Below are positions 35,675 through 42,949 of a stretch of 43,953 nt of DNA, in pieces. The stretch lies in contig JBFLXB010000031.1 in assembly GCA_040757335.1 (NCBI GenBank), positions 1 through 43,953 on the forward strand. The letters run 5' to 3'. How positions within the stretch are numbered: position 1 is the first letter of the stretch; each line of letters begins with the position of its first letter. The notes beneath the pieces are model-generated. The model had not been told where the DNA came from. It did not search any database and was given only the letters and a program-made list of their open reading frames with translations. The stretch is from Nitrospirota bacterium. Lineage in GTDB: Bacteria; Nitrospirota; Nitrospiria; 2-01-FULL-66-17. Made by a program: the position numbers and the translations under genes.

Positions 35675-36069
35675 TTCCCCCGGTGGTGCACAGCGACAAG
35701 CTGTATACCGGCCTCACCTGGGAGCTCTACAAAGAACACGTCAAGAAGTTTTCTCACGCGGCCATCAAGGGTATGCCCACCGAAAACGAAATGAAAGAGG
35801 CCTTGGCGTCATTGGTGGACGCGTCGACTGTCAAGGTGCTCGCCCAGGAGCGGGTCGGAATGGTGGTGACGTTTCATTGGATCGATACGTTCCCGGCGCT
35901 CGACGTCTGTGAGGTAACCGACGTCAAGGGCTTCCTGAGCCAACGGTACGGAGGGGGCAAATTCAAGTTGAACCTGTACCACGGTATCAACTTCCTATCC
36001 ACCAAAAACTGGGAGACCGAAGGGCCACCGCGGTGGAAAACCATGATTCGGGGTCCAGAGGAGGCGTGA
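35671..36069 (+). CDS. Conserved-looking protein of unknown function
   Basis: A 132-residue soluble protein. The start is GTG 35671, overlapping the preceding stop (GTGA); an upstream frame to 35614 would overlap the zinc-ribbon gene. It has mixed helix/strand character with WELYKEHVKKFSHAA, VGMVVTFHWIDTFPALDV and WKTMIRGPEEA, no signal peptide and no cysteine pairs. It sits 3 nt before the cytochrome c gene, so it is probably translated with it. No family is recognised. Confidence 0.75.
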   Translation: MIPPVVHSDKLYTGLTWELYKEHVKKFSHAAIKGMPTENEMKEALASLVDASTVKVLAQERVGMVVTFHWIDTFPALDVCEVTDVKGFLSQRYGGGKFKLNLYHGINFLSTKNWETEGPPRWKTMIRGPEEA

Positions 36070-36072
36070 TCC

Positions 36073-36543
36073 GTGTCCAAGGCCGTGTACCAACTATTCG
36101 TGGTCTTCGTCGTCTTTTCCGCGGTCATCTACCTGTTGTTGTTGATCGGACCGGACCAGCCGGCGTCACGCCCCGGTGAGCGCGACATCACCATCCCACG
36201 CGCGCCGGCCGAAGCCAAGAACCTGGTGAATCCCATCCCCGTCAGCGACCAGGTCCTGCTCGAAGGAGAGCGGATCTACCAGACCAAAGGCACGTGCTTC
36301 ACCTGTCACGGGACAACGGGCCGCGGCGATGGGCCAGCCGGTTTGGAACTCAACCCCAAACCGCGCAATTTCACCAATCCCCAGTTCCACGAACTCCGCA
36401 CCGACGGGGAAATGTTCTGGGTCATCCGCAACGGAAGCCCGGGCACGCGCATGTTCTCCTACTCCCCATCGGTGATCACCGAGGAAGAGGCGTGGAAGGT
36501 CATCCTGTTCATCCGAACGCTCCCTACTAAGAGCGTGGGATAG
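36073..36543 (+). CDS. Membrane-anchored cytochrome c
   Basis: A 156-residue protein starting at GTG 36073. The N-terminal helix (about 8-26, LFVVFVVFSAVIYLLLLIG) anchors it. The haem c motif CFTCH is at 75-79 and the sixth ligand is probably Met127 (GTRMFSY), a class I fold with GRGDGPAGLELNPKPRNF between. This resembles cytochromes c of the cbb3/ACIII accessory type. It would carry electrons in the periplasm. It is the last gene of the three-gene operon and converges on the peptidase-hydrolase gene. Confidence 0.9.
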   Translation: MSKAVYQLFVVFVVFSAVIYLLLLIGPDQPASRPGERDITIPRAPAEAKNLVNPIPVSDQVLLEGERIYQTKGTCFTCHGTTGRGDGPAGLELNPKPRNFTNPQFHELRTDGEMFWVIRNGSPGTRMFSYSPSVITEEEAWKVILFIRTLPTKSVG

Positions 36544-36561
36544 CCGCCCGCCGGTCCTCCC

Positions 36562-38598
36562 TTAGTACTGAACATCGCGAGCGGTAAAGGCCCGCGCGGG
36601 TTCTCCGCCGAGAATCCGACGCAGGATCGAATTCAGCGTGAAGGGGTCGTTGTCGAACCCTTCGTGGGTGGTGCTGCGCGACATACTGGCTGCTCCCTGT
36701 CCGCGCCCGGCGATCACCAGCGCCGGTAGCCCTCCGACCGAACGTTGGACCAATCGATGGACCTCCTCGTCGGCCCCGAGAAACTTCTCCATCCCGAGGA
36801 TCGGGACTCCGCGTCGCCCTTCGAAGGCGTTACTGACCAGGTACAGCAACGAGTTTCCGTAGGGCCCGACCGAGTCGCTCCGCTCGGCCTCGTCCCCCAG
36901 CAGAAACAGGCTCGGGACCGGACACCGGCCCTCCCGGATAAAGGGCAACACCAGTCGCTTGAACAGCGCCACGGTGATCGCGGGCGCCATGAAGTGCACG
37001 CTCTTGACCGGCACGCCCAACCCGATCAAGTGGGGCAGGGCGTGCGCGGCAAAAATACTTCCGGCGCTGTGCCCGACCACGTGGAGTTCCCAGCGGCGCC
37101 GCTCGGATTCGCCGGCGCGTTTCAACGCGGCCTGGCCGTGACGCGCCAACATCTGCATGCCTCCCCGCTTGGCGGGATGCTCGGAGGCGAGACGCGCGTT
37201 TTCCTTCATCTCGTTCCACAGCGCGGTGCCGGGCACGGCTGCGGTCAGCTCCACCGACCGGTCTTTGGCCTCGAGCAGACCGTCGCGCAGGCGGTGCATC
37301 CACTCCGCGGCCCCGGCTCGCTCATCGACATCCGTGAACAAATCGCGGATCATTCCGCTGAGGGCCTCCACGATCCCCGACTCCCACATCACGTGGAGCG
37401 GATAGATCTCGTTGGCCAGCAGCACGTCCCGAAAGGCCACGATCCGTCTCGCGACCGCCTGCTCGTCGTTGAGCCCGCCGTGGAGGTAGAGCAGCACCCG
37501 ACGCTTGGACCACGTCCTCGTGGCGCCGGGAATGACCGCCTCGAAGAGGCGCGCGAGGTCCTGTTCAGTGGTCCAGTACGACCCCGAGGTGGACAATTCC
37601 CCGTTGTTCCCCACGTCGATGACGAAGGGTCGGATCGTCGCCAACGGAATGGCCTGGCTGGCGCGCTGCATCCCTTCGGTGGTGTCGGTCTCCCCGGCGG
37701 CCCACAGATCCACCGCCACCGGAACGCCGAGTTGCGCCACCCACACGTCGGTCGCGTGCAAGAGGTAGTCTTCGTACGGCAGCAGCGCGAATCCGTCGGC
37801 GCCCCACTTGCGCCCCCAGGAGTTCTGGACGATGAACCCCTGCCCGGTATACCCGACGATGGCCACCGCATGACCGCTGTCGGCCCGCCCTTTCCGGGCG
37901 ATCACGGGCAGTTCGCGTTGCCGCACCATCCCGCCCGATCGGTACGAAAGCTTCACCGTGCGCGGGCCCGGCCGGTCCCACCCCCCGTGCACCATGAGGG
38001 TCGCGTACAGGATCCCGACTTCGTTCAGCGCCGCGTGCATGTCGCGCACCTGGCGGTGCATCACGCGATAATACGCGCCGCCCGGCGTTGCGAGCGCTTC
38101 GGTCGCGATCTCCGGCGTGAAGTGGTGCACGCCGCGCCGGTCTTTGGGCCAGGAGCGCTCGGCGCACACCCCGTGGCGCACCCACCCTTTCATGGTGCCG
38201 CGGGCCGACGAGCCTTCGTACTGTTCACCCGGCCACTCGTCGTATCGCCGCGCCAGCTCGTACAACATCCGAGGACTGACGCGCCTGACCACCTTTCGCT
38301 GGTGCAGCAGGAAATTGATCACCGCCGCCAGCGCATAGCCGGTGCAAGCGCCTTCGGCGCCTTGATCCAGGATCTCAGGCACGAGGTCGCAATTGATCAA
38401 TTGGTCGGGAAGCGGAATCAGGCGGGGCTGATAGAACCAGTCACGGACGTCGACGCGATCCGGAAACGCGTCGAGGAGCCGTCCCGTTCGCTGCCCCGAG
38501 GACGGCGGGGTCTCCACTCGCGACCTCGCGCCCCGCGCGGCCGCTCGAGCGGGGCGGGAGCGGGATCGAGCCGACGCAGAACGGTGTTTGGCGGCCAT
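36562..38598 (-). CDS. Papain-like peptidase fused to an alpha/beta hydrolase
   Basis: A 678-residue protein (ATG 38596-38598, AAGGAG four bases upstream). After a basic N-terminal tail, residues about 60-300 form a C1A papain-type domain: Gln79 in ILDQGAEGACTGYA with nucleophile Cys85, His243 in DSGHAVAIVGY and Asn259 in IVQNSWGRKWGADGF. Residues about 365-655 form an alpha/beta hydrolase: oxyanion strand LLYLHGG (370-376), nucleophile elbow VVGHSAGS with Ser511, a likely acid near Asp569 (LLGDEA) and a late His645 (STTHEG). Both catalytic sites look complete. There is no signal peptide, so the protein is probably cytoplasmic or exported by another route. The substrate is unknown. Confidence 0.88.
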   Translation of the reverse strand: MAAKHRSASARSRSRPARAAARGARSRVETPPSSGQRTGRLLDAFPDRVDVRDWFYQPRLIPLPDQLINCDLVPEILDQGAEGACTGYALAAVINFLLHQRKVVRRVSPRMLYELARRYDEWPGEQYEGSSARGTMKGWVRHGVCAERSWPKDRRGVHHFTPEIATEALATPGGAYYRVMHRQVRDMHAALNEVGILYATLMVHGGWDRPGPRTVKLSYRSGGMVRQRELPVIARKGRADSGHAVAIVGYTGQGFIVQNSWGRKWGADGFALLPYEDYLLHATDVWVAQLGVPVAVDLWAAGETDTTEGMQRASQAIPLATIRPFVIDVGNNGELSTSGSYWTTEQDLARLFEAVIPGATRTWSKRRVLLYLHGGLNDEQAVARRIVAFRDVLLANEIYPLHVMWESGIVEALSGMIRDLFTDVDERAGAAEWMHRLRDGLLEAKDRSVELTAAVPGTALWNEMKENARLASEHPAKRGGMQMLARHGQAALKRAGESERRRWELHVVGHSAGSIFAAHALPHLIGLGVPVKSVHFMAPAITVALFKRLVLPFIREGRCPVPSLFLLGDEAERSDSVGPYGNSLLYLVSNAFEGRRGVPILGMEKFLGADEEVHRLVQRSVGGLPALVIAGRGQGAASMSRSTTHEGFDNDPFTLNSILRRILGGEPARAFTARDVQY

Positions 38599-38744
38599 GG
38601 GACTCCTTTTCCAGGTGGAACGAGCCGGCGATGAGTCGCACACCCACGGCAGGTAGCGGCAAGAGCATTAGCAAAGGCGGATTGCGAAGTCAAGCACGAT
38701 TATTTCGGCCTGGAATATCTCCAGCGACGGAGGGGTGGCCCTTT

Positions 38745-38968
38745 CAGGCTGCTCAAAAAGCCCAGATGCAAGGCCGCAGGGAGGAGGAAACCGCAGCGTA
38801 CTGGGAATTCCCTGGAGGTACGAAGCGTTCCCGGGGGATTGCGGTCGTACGTGAGGCGAGTGGCGCCACGAAGAAGTGGCGCCATGCTACGAGCGCCGCC
38901 GAGACGGTGAGGCGGCCGTGGCACCTTAAGGACCGAGAACGCAGCAGATGGGCTTTTTCAGCAGCCTG
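38745..38968. mobile_element. 224-bp terminal-inverted-repeat element (MITE-like)
   Basis: The left end CAGGCTGCTCAAAAAGCCCA (38745-38764) and the right end TGGGCTTTTTCAGCAGCCTG (38949-38968) are inverted repeats matching at 19 of 20 positions. The interior has no ORF of its own and holds local repeats (TGGCGCCA twice near 38870-38885). I recall this terminus in dispersed intergenic repeats of Nitrospira genomes. The right end stops one base short of the stop codon of the adjacent nucleotidyltransferase, so it can serve as its terminator. It is non-autonomous; no transposase is in the window. Confidence 0.8.
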
Positions 38969-38969
38969 G

Positions 38970-39896
38970 CTAGGCGCAGAGCGGGAGCGGAGCCGCGGAG
39001 GCACTATCAATCACCTCCTGCAGCCTCGCCTCCACCCCGCAGTCGGTCCACCCCGCTCCGCGGACCGGGATGACCGCGAGCGCGGGACGCGTGAGCCCGG
39101 GGAGCCGCCGAAGAAAGGTCGACGAGAAATTCAGCGGCTGGACGGTTCGGTATACGTCGTCGACCTCGGCGGGCGTTCCTGTGCTGACCGCGAGGCGACG
39201 GAACGCCCCGGCGAGCACCGGAGCCACTTCCCGCACATACTCCCACAACACGCTGGCGCGAAAGACCATCACGAACGTGTTCCACAGCCCGCCGCGCTCG
39301 ATCAGTTCCGCGGCCCGAACAGGCCCGGGCTTTTCCACGAACCGCGTCACGCTGCACACGCCGTCCGAGTCCGCAGGTCCGGGCAACACGTACCCGAAGT
39401 CCGCCGCGGGACCGATCGGCGGGACCGCTAGCAGTACGATACGAGACGACTGGCGCTCGACCGCCTCGTAGGCGCGATCGACCTGCGCCATAAACGCCTC
39501 GTCGTTCGCGATCGCATGGTCCGAGGGAAACACCGCCACCGTCGCGTCTCCGTACACCCGGCAGATACTGACCAGCGGCAAGAGCAGCCCGGGCGCCGTG
39601 TCCATGTTTTCGGGCTGCACCACCACGCTCCCGCCCGGACGATCCGCCAGTTGTCGCCACACTTCGGGGAACGCCAAGTGATCGCGACTGACCACGGTGA
39701 ACAAACGGCGCGACGGGATGAGGCGCTCGGCGCGACGGAAGGTGTGTTCGAGCAGCGAGCCGGTCCCCGTGAAGTCAACGTACTGCTTGGGCAACGCGTC
39801 GCCTCGCAACCGTCGCACGAACGCCTGCAATCGCCGCCCGTCTCCCCCCGCCAACACAATTCCGCAGCGCACCGTGGCTCCCTCCGCGTCGCCCAT
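38970..39896 (-). CDS. Mannose-1-phosphate guanylyltransferase-like nucleotidyltransferase
   Basis: A 308-residue protein starting at ATG 39894-39896, with GGGAGGAG just upstream. The N-terminal sugar-nucleotide fold has GIVLAGGDGRRLQAF (GGxGxRL nucleotide loop) and PKQYVDF. VFPSDHAIANDEAF is the metal-binding strand, and FVEKPGPVRAAELI then GGLWNTFVMVF are the classical sugar-binding segments. Identity as GMP-forming ManC-type is by pattern; other sugar phosphates are possible. It lacks the C-terminal isomerase domain of bifunctional enzymes. Its stop codon is flanked by the MITE-like element. Confidence 0.9.
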   Translation of the reverse strand: MGDAEGATVRCGIVLAGGDGRRLQAFVRRLRGDALPKQYVDFTGTGSLLEHTFRRAERLIPSRRLFTVVSRDHLAFPEVWRQLADRPGGSVVVQPENMDTAPGLLLPLVSICRVYGDATVAVFPSDHAIANDEAFMAQVDRAYEAVERQSSRIVLLAVPPIGPAADFGYVLPGPADSDGVCSVTRFVEKPGPVRAAELIERGGLWNTFVMVFRASVLWEYVREVAPVLAGAFRRLAVSTGTPAEVDDVYRTVQPLNFSSTFLRRLPGLTRPALAVIPVRGAGWTDCGVEARLQEVIDSASAAPLPLCA

Positions 39897-39986
39897 GACT
39901 CCTCCCGTCTGATGGATGGAAAACAAAAATGATCGGTTCGACAAAAACAGCGAAGAAGGATAGCCGAGGGAAGAGGTTCTGTAAAA

Positions 39987-40901
39987 CTAGACGATGAGAT
40001 AATGCCAAACCGGCAGCACGACGACGCTCGCCAGCGTCGAGGCCGTCACGGTCATGGCGTACCTGGCGGTGTCCAACCCGTAGCGATCGCAAATCACTAC
40101 GCCCAGCACCATGCTCGGCATCGCCGCCTCCAAGACCACGGCGCCCAGCAGGTCACCGTGAAGTCCCACCAACCCGGCCGCACCCCAGACCACCAGCGGC
40201 GCGATCAGGAAACGGATCAGCAGGACCGGAACAACCGCCGGCATCCGTTCGGCCCAGTCTTTGGGCCACTCCAGCGCCAAACCGATCGAGATGAGCATGA
40301 GCGGCACCACGCCGCCGGCGAGCCGGCCGAGCCCGTCGCCGACCGGATCCGGAATCGGTACGTGGAAGGCGCCGAGCCCGACCGCCGCGAGCGCGCTCCA
40401 CAGCGCCGGCACCTTGGCCAAGCCCAGCAACGGGTGTTCAGCGTCCTCCGACCGGCCGTGGGCCCGCGCGACCAGGATGCCCACGGTCAACAACAACGGC
40501 GTGCACGCAAACAGGTCATACTGGATGGCCACGCTGCGCGCCCAAGGCCCGAACGCGCTCTCCAGCACCGGGAGCCCCAGGTAGGTCACGTTGCCGAACG
40601 CGGCGGCCAGCAACAGCGCGCCGGTGCTGCCACGCGGCGACGGTCGCACGCGGTACCACCCCCAACCCGCGGTCAAGCCCGCGACCACGCCGATCGCCGC
40701 CACCGTCGCCACACGGAGCGCGTCCGCGCCCAGCGGCGCCCGCCACAACACATCGAGCACCAAGGCGGGGAGGAACAGCACGTAGACCAAGCCGCTCAGC
40801 ACGCGCCGCGCCGTGTTCGGATCGACTCCCCACGGCTTGAGCGCTCTCCACGCCGCACCGAACGCGATCAGTGCCGCGGTTTGCGCCAACACGCCGAACA
40901 C
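39987..40901 (-). CDS. AEC family transporter
   Basis: About 304 residues with GTG 40899-40901 as start; a TTG at 40943 would add 14 residues. It has about ten membrane helices in two groups of five. The first half shows SGLVYVLFLPALVLDVL and FGNVTYLGLPVLESAFG, and the second LEAAMPSMVLGVVICDRYGLD, the pseudo-symmetric Asn/Pro-rich crossover segments of auxin-efflux-carrier permeases. Bacterial members export or import malate or other carboxylates, but the substrate cannot be read. It is divergent from the c-di-GMP-controlled gene. Confidence 0.92.
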   Translation of the reverse strand: MFGVLAQTAALIAFGAAWRALKPWGVDPNTARRVLSGLVYVLFLPALVLDVLWRAPLGADALRVATVAAIGVVAGLTAGWGWYRVRPSPRGSTGALLLAAAFGNVTYLGLPVLESAFGPWARSVAIQYDLFACTPLLLTVGILVARAHGRSEDAEHPLLGLAKVPALWSALAAVGLGAFHVPIPDPVGDGLGRLAGGVVPLMLISIGLALEWPKDWAERMPAVVPVLLIRFLIAPLVVWGAAGLVGLHGDLLGAVVLEAAMPSMVLGVVICDRYGLDTARYAMTVTASTLASVVVLPVWHYLIV

Positions 40902-40959
40902 GGTCAGCTCGACGCGTCGCGAATCGTTGCAAATATCAAACAACTGTTCACGAGACGCC

Positions 40960-40989
40960 TTGACGCGGTTGTTTCCCGCGTGCTATGAA
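40960..40989 (+). promoter_or_regulatory. Sigma-70 promoter for the riboswitch transcript
   Basis: TTGACG (40960-40965), an 18-bp spacer, then TATGAA (40984-40989). Transcription would begin near 40996, about 80 nt before the aptamer. The match is good in the -35 and moderate in the -10. Confidence 0.5.
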
Positions 40990-41074
40990 ACCAACCATAC
41001 GCAACGAATAAAAGTTCACGGAACGCGGTTCATTCATCGGAAAGGACTCGATCTAAAGCAGACACAGTAGCAAA

Positions 41075-41161
41075 CACCTTCCATCAGGGCAAACTGCCGG
41101 CGACGGCAGGACGCAAAGCACCGGATCTTCTGGAAGCGAAGACAGCCGGGCTACCGAGGTG
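41075..41161 (+). promoter_or_regulatory. Cyclic di-GMP-I (GEMM-I) riboswitch aptamer
   Basis: P1 pairs CACCT (41075-41079) with AGGTG (41157-41161). The conserved GGCAAAC precedes a stem CTGCCG, GNRA tetraloop GCGA, CGGCAG (41094-41109). GGACGCAAAGC follows, the universally conserved core that binds c-di-GMP. A second stem has CCGG...TCTTC paired with GAAGA...CCGG and the CAGCCGGGCTACCG 3' segment. All features of the GEMM-I class are present. It regulates the anti-sigma-like gene 84 bases downstream. Confidence 0.95.
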
Positions 41162-41222
41162 GCAATAGTCGGATTCTAGATTATTGGCCTGTCGGGAGCC
41201 CGGCTTTGTTATTTCGGCTCCC
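41144..41222 (+). terminator. Riboswitch expression platform with alternative terminator hairpins
   Basis: AGCCGGGCT (41144-41152), which belongs to the aptamer, is perfectly complementary to AGCCCGGCT (41197-41205), followed by TTGTTATTT. Pairing these would form a terminator that destroys the aptamer's second stem. Ligand binding should therefore favour readthrough (an ON switch). A rival hairpin, GGGAGCC (41194-41200) with GGCTCCC (41216-41222), can also form and end near the ribosome binding site. Which is used is inference. Confidence 0.7.
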
Positions 41223-41244
41223 GCGGTCGTTGTCGCGGGGAACG

Positions 41245-42024
41245 ATGTACGACTGCTCGGAGATTCACAAGCTCCTGCACCCCTCCCTGGATCGGGAGCT
41301 GGACATCAAGGAATCCCTGCGCGTCCAGACCCATCTCAAAGATTGCGCCCCGTGCCGCGAACGGCTCCTCGATGAGCAGGAGCTCTTGACGCTCCTGCCG
41401 ACGATCCTGGCTCCGAGCCCCGCCCCAACCACGCTGCGTCAGGCCGTCGATGACACGCTGTCCCGCGAGGTCCAACGCCTCGACCAGGCCAGGCGCCGGT
41501 GGCGGGCGCTCGCGTCTCCCGCCATGCTCGCGGCCCTTGCGCTCCTGGCGCTGTTTTTCGCCGTTCCCCGCCCGCACGTCCCGCAGGTGGTGAAGATCGC
41601 CCTGGCCTCACATCGCCTGTACATGAAAAACCCCTCGTTGTTGCAGATCAAGAGCGCCGACATTCCAGCCCTCACGCTCGCGCTCGAACACCGGCTGCCT
41701 TTCCCCATCCACATTCCACCCAATACCGGGGCCGATGTCCGCCTGGACGGCGCCGATGTCCGAACCGCCCCCATTCCGTCCGTGGTGCTCGCGTACCGGG
41801 TGAACGGTTCACCCGTGTCGCTGCTCATCACCGCCCCGCGAGAAATTCCGGTATCCAATGCCGAGACCCGTACGTTCAAGAAGACGCTCTTCCACTCCAC
41901 GTCCCTCGAAGGCCTCCAGGTGCTGCAGTGGTCCGACCACCGCCACACCTACGTCCTGGTGGCCTGCCGCACCACCCCGATCGACGCCCTGCCCTTCGCC
42001 ATGCTCACGGCGGACGGGTCCTAA
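41245..42024 (+). CDS. Anti-sigma-like zinc-finger membrane protein
   Basis: A 259-residue protein starting at ATG 41245. The N-terminal zf-HC2-type anti-sigma zinc finger reads VQTHLKDCAPCRERL (HxxxCxxC). A single membrane helix lies at about 90-110 (MLAALALLALFFAV), followed by a periplasmic domain of about 150 residues with PVSLLITAPREIPV and TYVLVACRT. No sigma factor gene is adjacent, so it is an orphan or binds a non-sigma partner. It is controlled by the c-di-GMP riboswitch. The periplasmic domain has no recognised family. Confidence 0.88.
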   Translation: MYDCSEIHKLLHPSLDRELDIKESLRVQTHLKDCAPCRERLLDEQELLTLLPTILAPSPAPTTLRQAVDDTLSREVQRLDQARRRWRALASPAMLAALALLALFFAVPRPHVPQVVKIALASHRLYMKNPSLLQIKSADIPALTLALEHRLPFPIHIPPNTGADVRLDGADVRTAPIPSVVLAYRVNGSPVSLLITAPREIPVSNAETRTFKKTLFHSTSLEGLQVLQWSDHRHTYVLVACRTTPIDALPFAMLTADGS

Positions 42025-42086
42025 ACCCGTCCGCCGCCCGCCTTCAGCGCGTTTTACTGTCAGCGCCTAGATCTCTCTGACGGGGC

Positions 42087-42115
42087 TTGCACGGCCATAC
42101 AAGAACTTGTATCAT
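42087..42115 (+). promoter_or_regulatory. Promoter with overlapping operator for the toxin-antitoxin pair
   Basis: TTGCAC (42087-42092), a 17-bp spacer, TATCAT (42110-42115). Within it is the inverted repeat ATACAAG AA CTTGTAT (42097-42112), 7-bp arms, a likely binding site of the HTH antitoxin. Predicted start of transcription is near 42122, four bases before the toxin ATG, so the mRNA would be almost leaderless, consistent with the absence of a Shine-Dalgarno site. Confidence 0.75.
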
Positions 42116-42125
42116 TCGAAATACG

Positions 42126-42449
42126 ATGAAACCGGTCGCATTTCTCGGCAGCGCGCTCGATGATCTGCGAGCGTTTCCGCAGAATGCACGTCGGATGGCC
42201 GGTTATCAGATCGAACGCGTCCAACCCGGCCTGGATCCGGACGACTGGAAACCGATGACCTCCGTTGGACCCGGAGTACGAGAGATTCGCGTGCGCGACA
42301 CAAGCGGCGCCTTTCGAGTGCTCTATGTGGCCCAGCGCACGGAGGCGGTGTACGTATTGCACGCGTTTCAGAAGAAAAGCCAGCGCACCAGCCAGCATGA
42401 CCTGGACCTTGGACGGAAACGCTTTAGGGAATTGAAAGGACTGCGATGA
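42126..42449 (+). CDS. RelE/HigB-like toxin (phage Gp49 family)
   Basis: A 107-residue protein starting at ATG 42126; the upstream frame (to 42087) would cover the promoter and is unlikely. The fold pattern is Gp49/HigB: LRAFPQNARRMAGYQIERVQ, VREIRVRDTSGAFRVLYVA and VYVLHAFQKKSQRTSQHDLD with the Lys/Arg cluster used for mRNA cleavage. Family members cut mRNA at the ribosome. It overlaps the antitoxin start by 4 nt (ATGA), toxin first, as in higBA. Confidence 0.88.
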   Translation: MKPVAFLGSALDDLRAFPQNARRMAGYQIERVQPGLDPDDWKPMTSVGPGVREIRVRDTSGAFRVLYVAQRTEAVYVLHAFQKKSQRTSQHDLDLGRKRFRELKGLR

Positions 42450-42727
42450 AGAGTAAACGGTTCGCAAGCGTCTGGGACGCGATTGAAGACACCCCGCAGG
42501 CGGCCGCCAGCATGCGCGCTCGCTCAGACCTGATGATCGAGCTCGCGGAGATGATCCGACGTTCCGGCTGGACCCAGCGCGAGGCAGCCGAGGAATTCGG
42601 CGTCACACAGCCCCGTATCTCCGACCTGATGCGTGGCCGCATCAACCTGTTTTCCCTCGACACGCTCGTAGACATGGCCGCCACTGCGGGACTGAAACCG
42701 AGGATCACCGTCAAACGCTCCGCATAG
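42446..42727 (+). CDS. HigA-like HTH antitoxin
   Basis: A 93-residue XRE-type helix-turn-helix protein: WTQREAAEEFGVTQPRISDLMRG holds the recognition helix, followed by LFSLDTLVDMAATAG and a basic end. AAAGGA lies upstream of the ATG. It should neutralise the toxin and repress the operon through the palindrome at 42097-42112. It matches the short HigA class paired with Gp49 toxins. Confidence 0.9.
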   Translation: MKSKRFASVWDAIEDTPQAAASMRARSDLMIELAEMIRRSGWTQREAAEEFGVTQPRISDLMRGRINLFSLDTLVDMAATAGLKPRITVKRSA

Positions 42728-42949
42728 GCAGGTCTACCCGTAGCGACAAATTGACACAACACACCAGTCCGCGATAGAACTGCCCCGTTCACGAGGCCTC
42801 GTCCTCAACCGCAGGGTCAAAAACCTCGTCATGCCCTGCGTCTACGCGCGCGGTTCTCAGGCAGTTGGAAGCGTGAAAGAGGCGGGGCCAAAAACAAAAC
42901 TCTTCGGCACGCATTACAGATGCAGGTGTAGTCGGCCTCGGTCCTTTCC

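Noticed and set aside
36745-38634. 629-residue plus-strand frame opposite the peptidase-hydrolase gene
   Set aside because: Antisense of a gene with two complete catalytic sites; the frame shows no domain or start signal.
38631-39431. 266-residue plus-strand frame spanning the MITE-like element
   Set aside because: It runs through inverted repeats into the antisense of the nucleotidyltransferase and has no family pattern.
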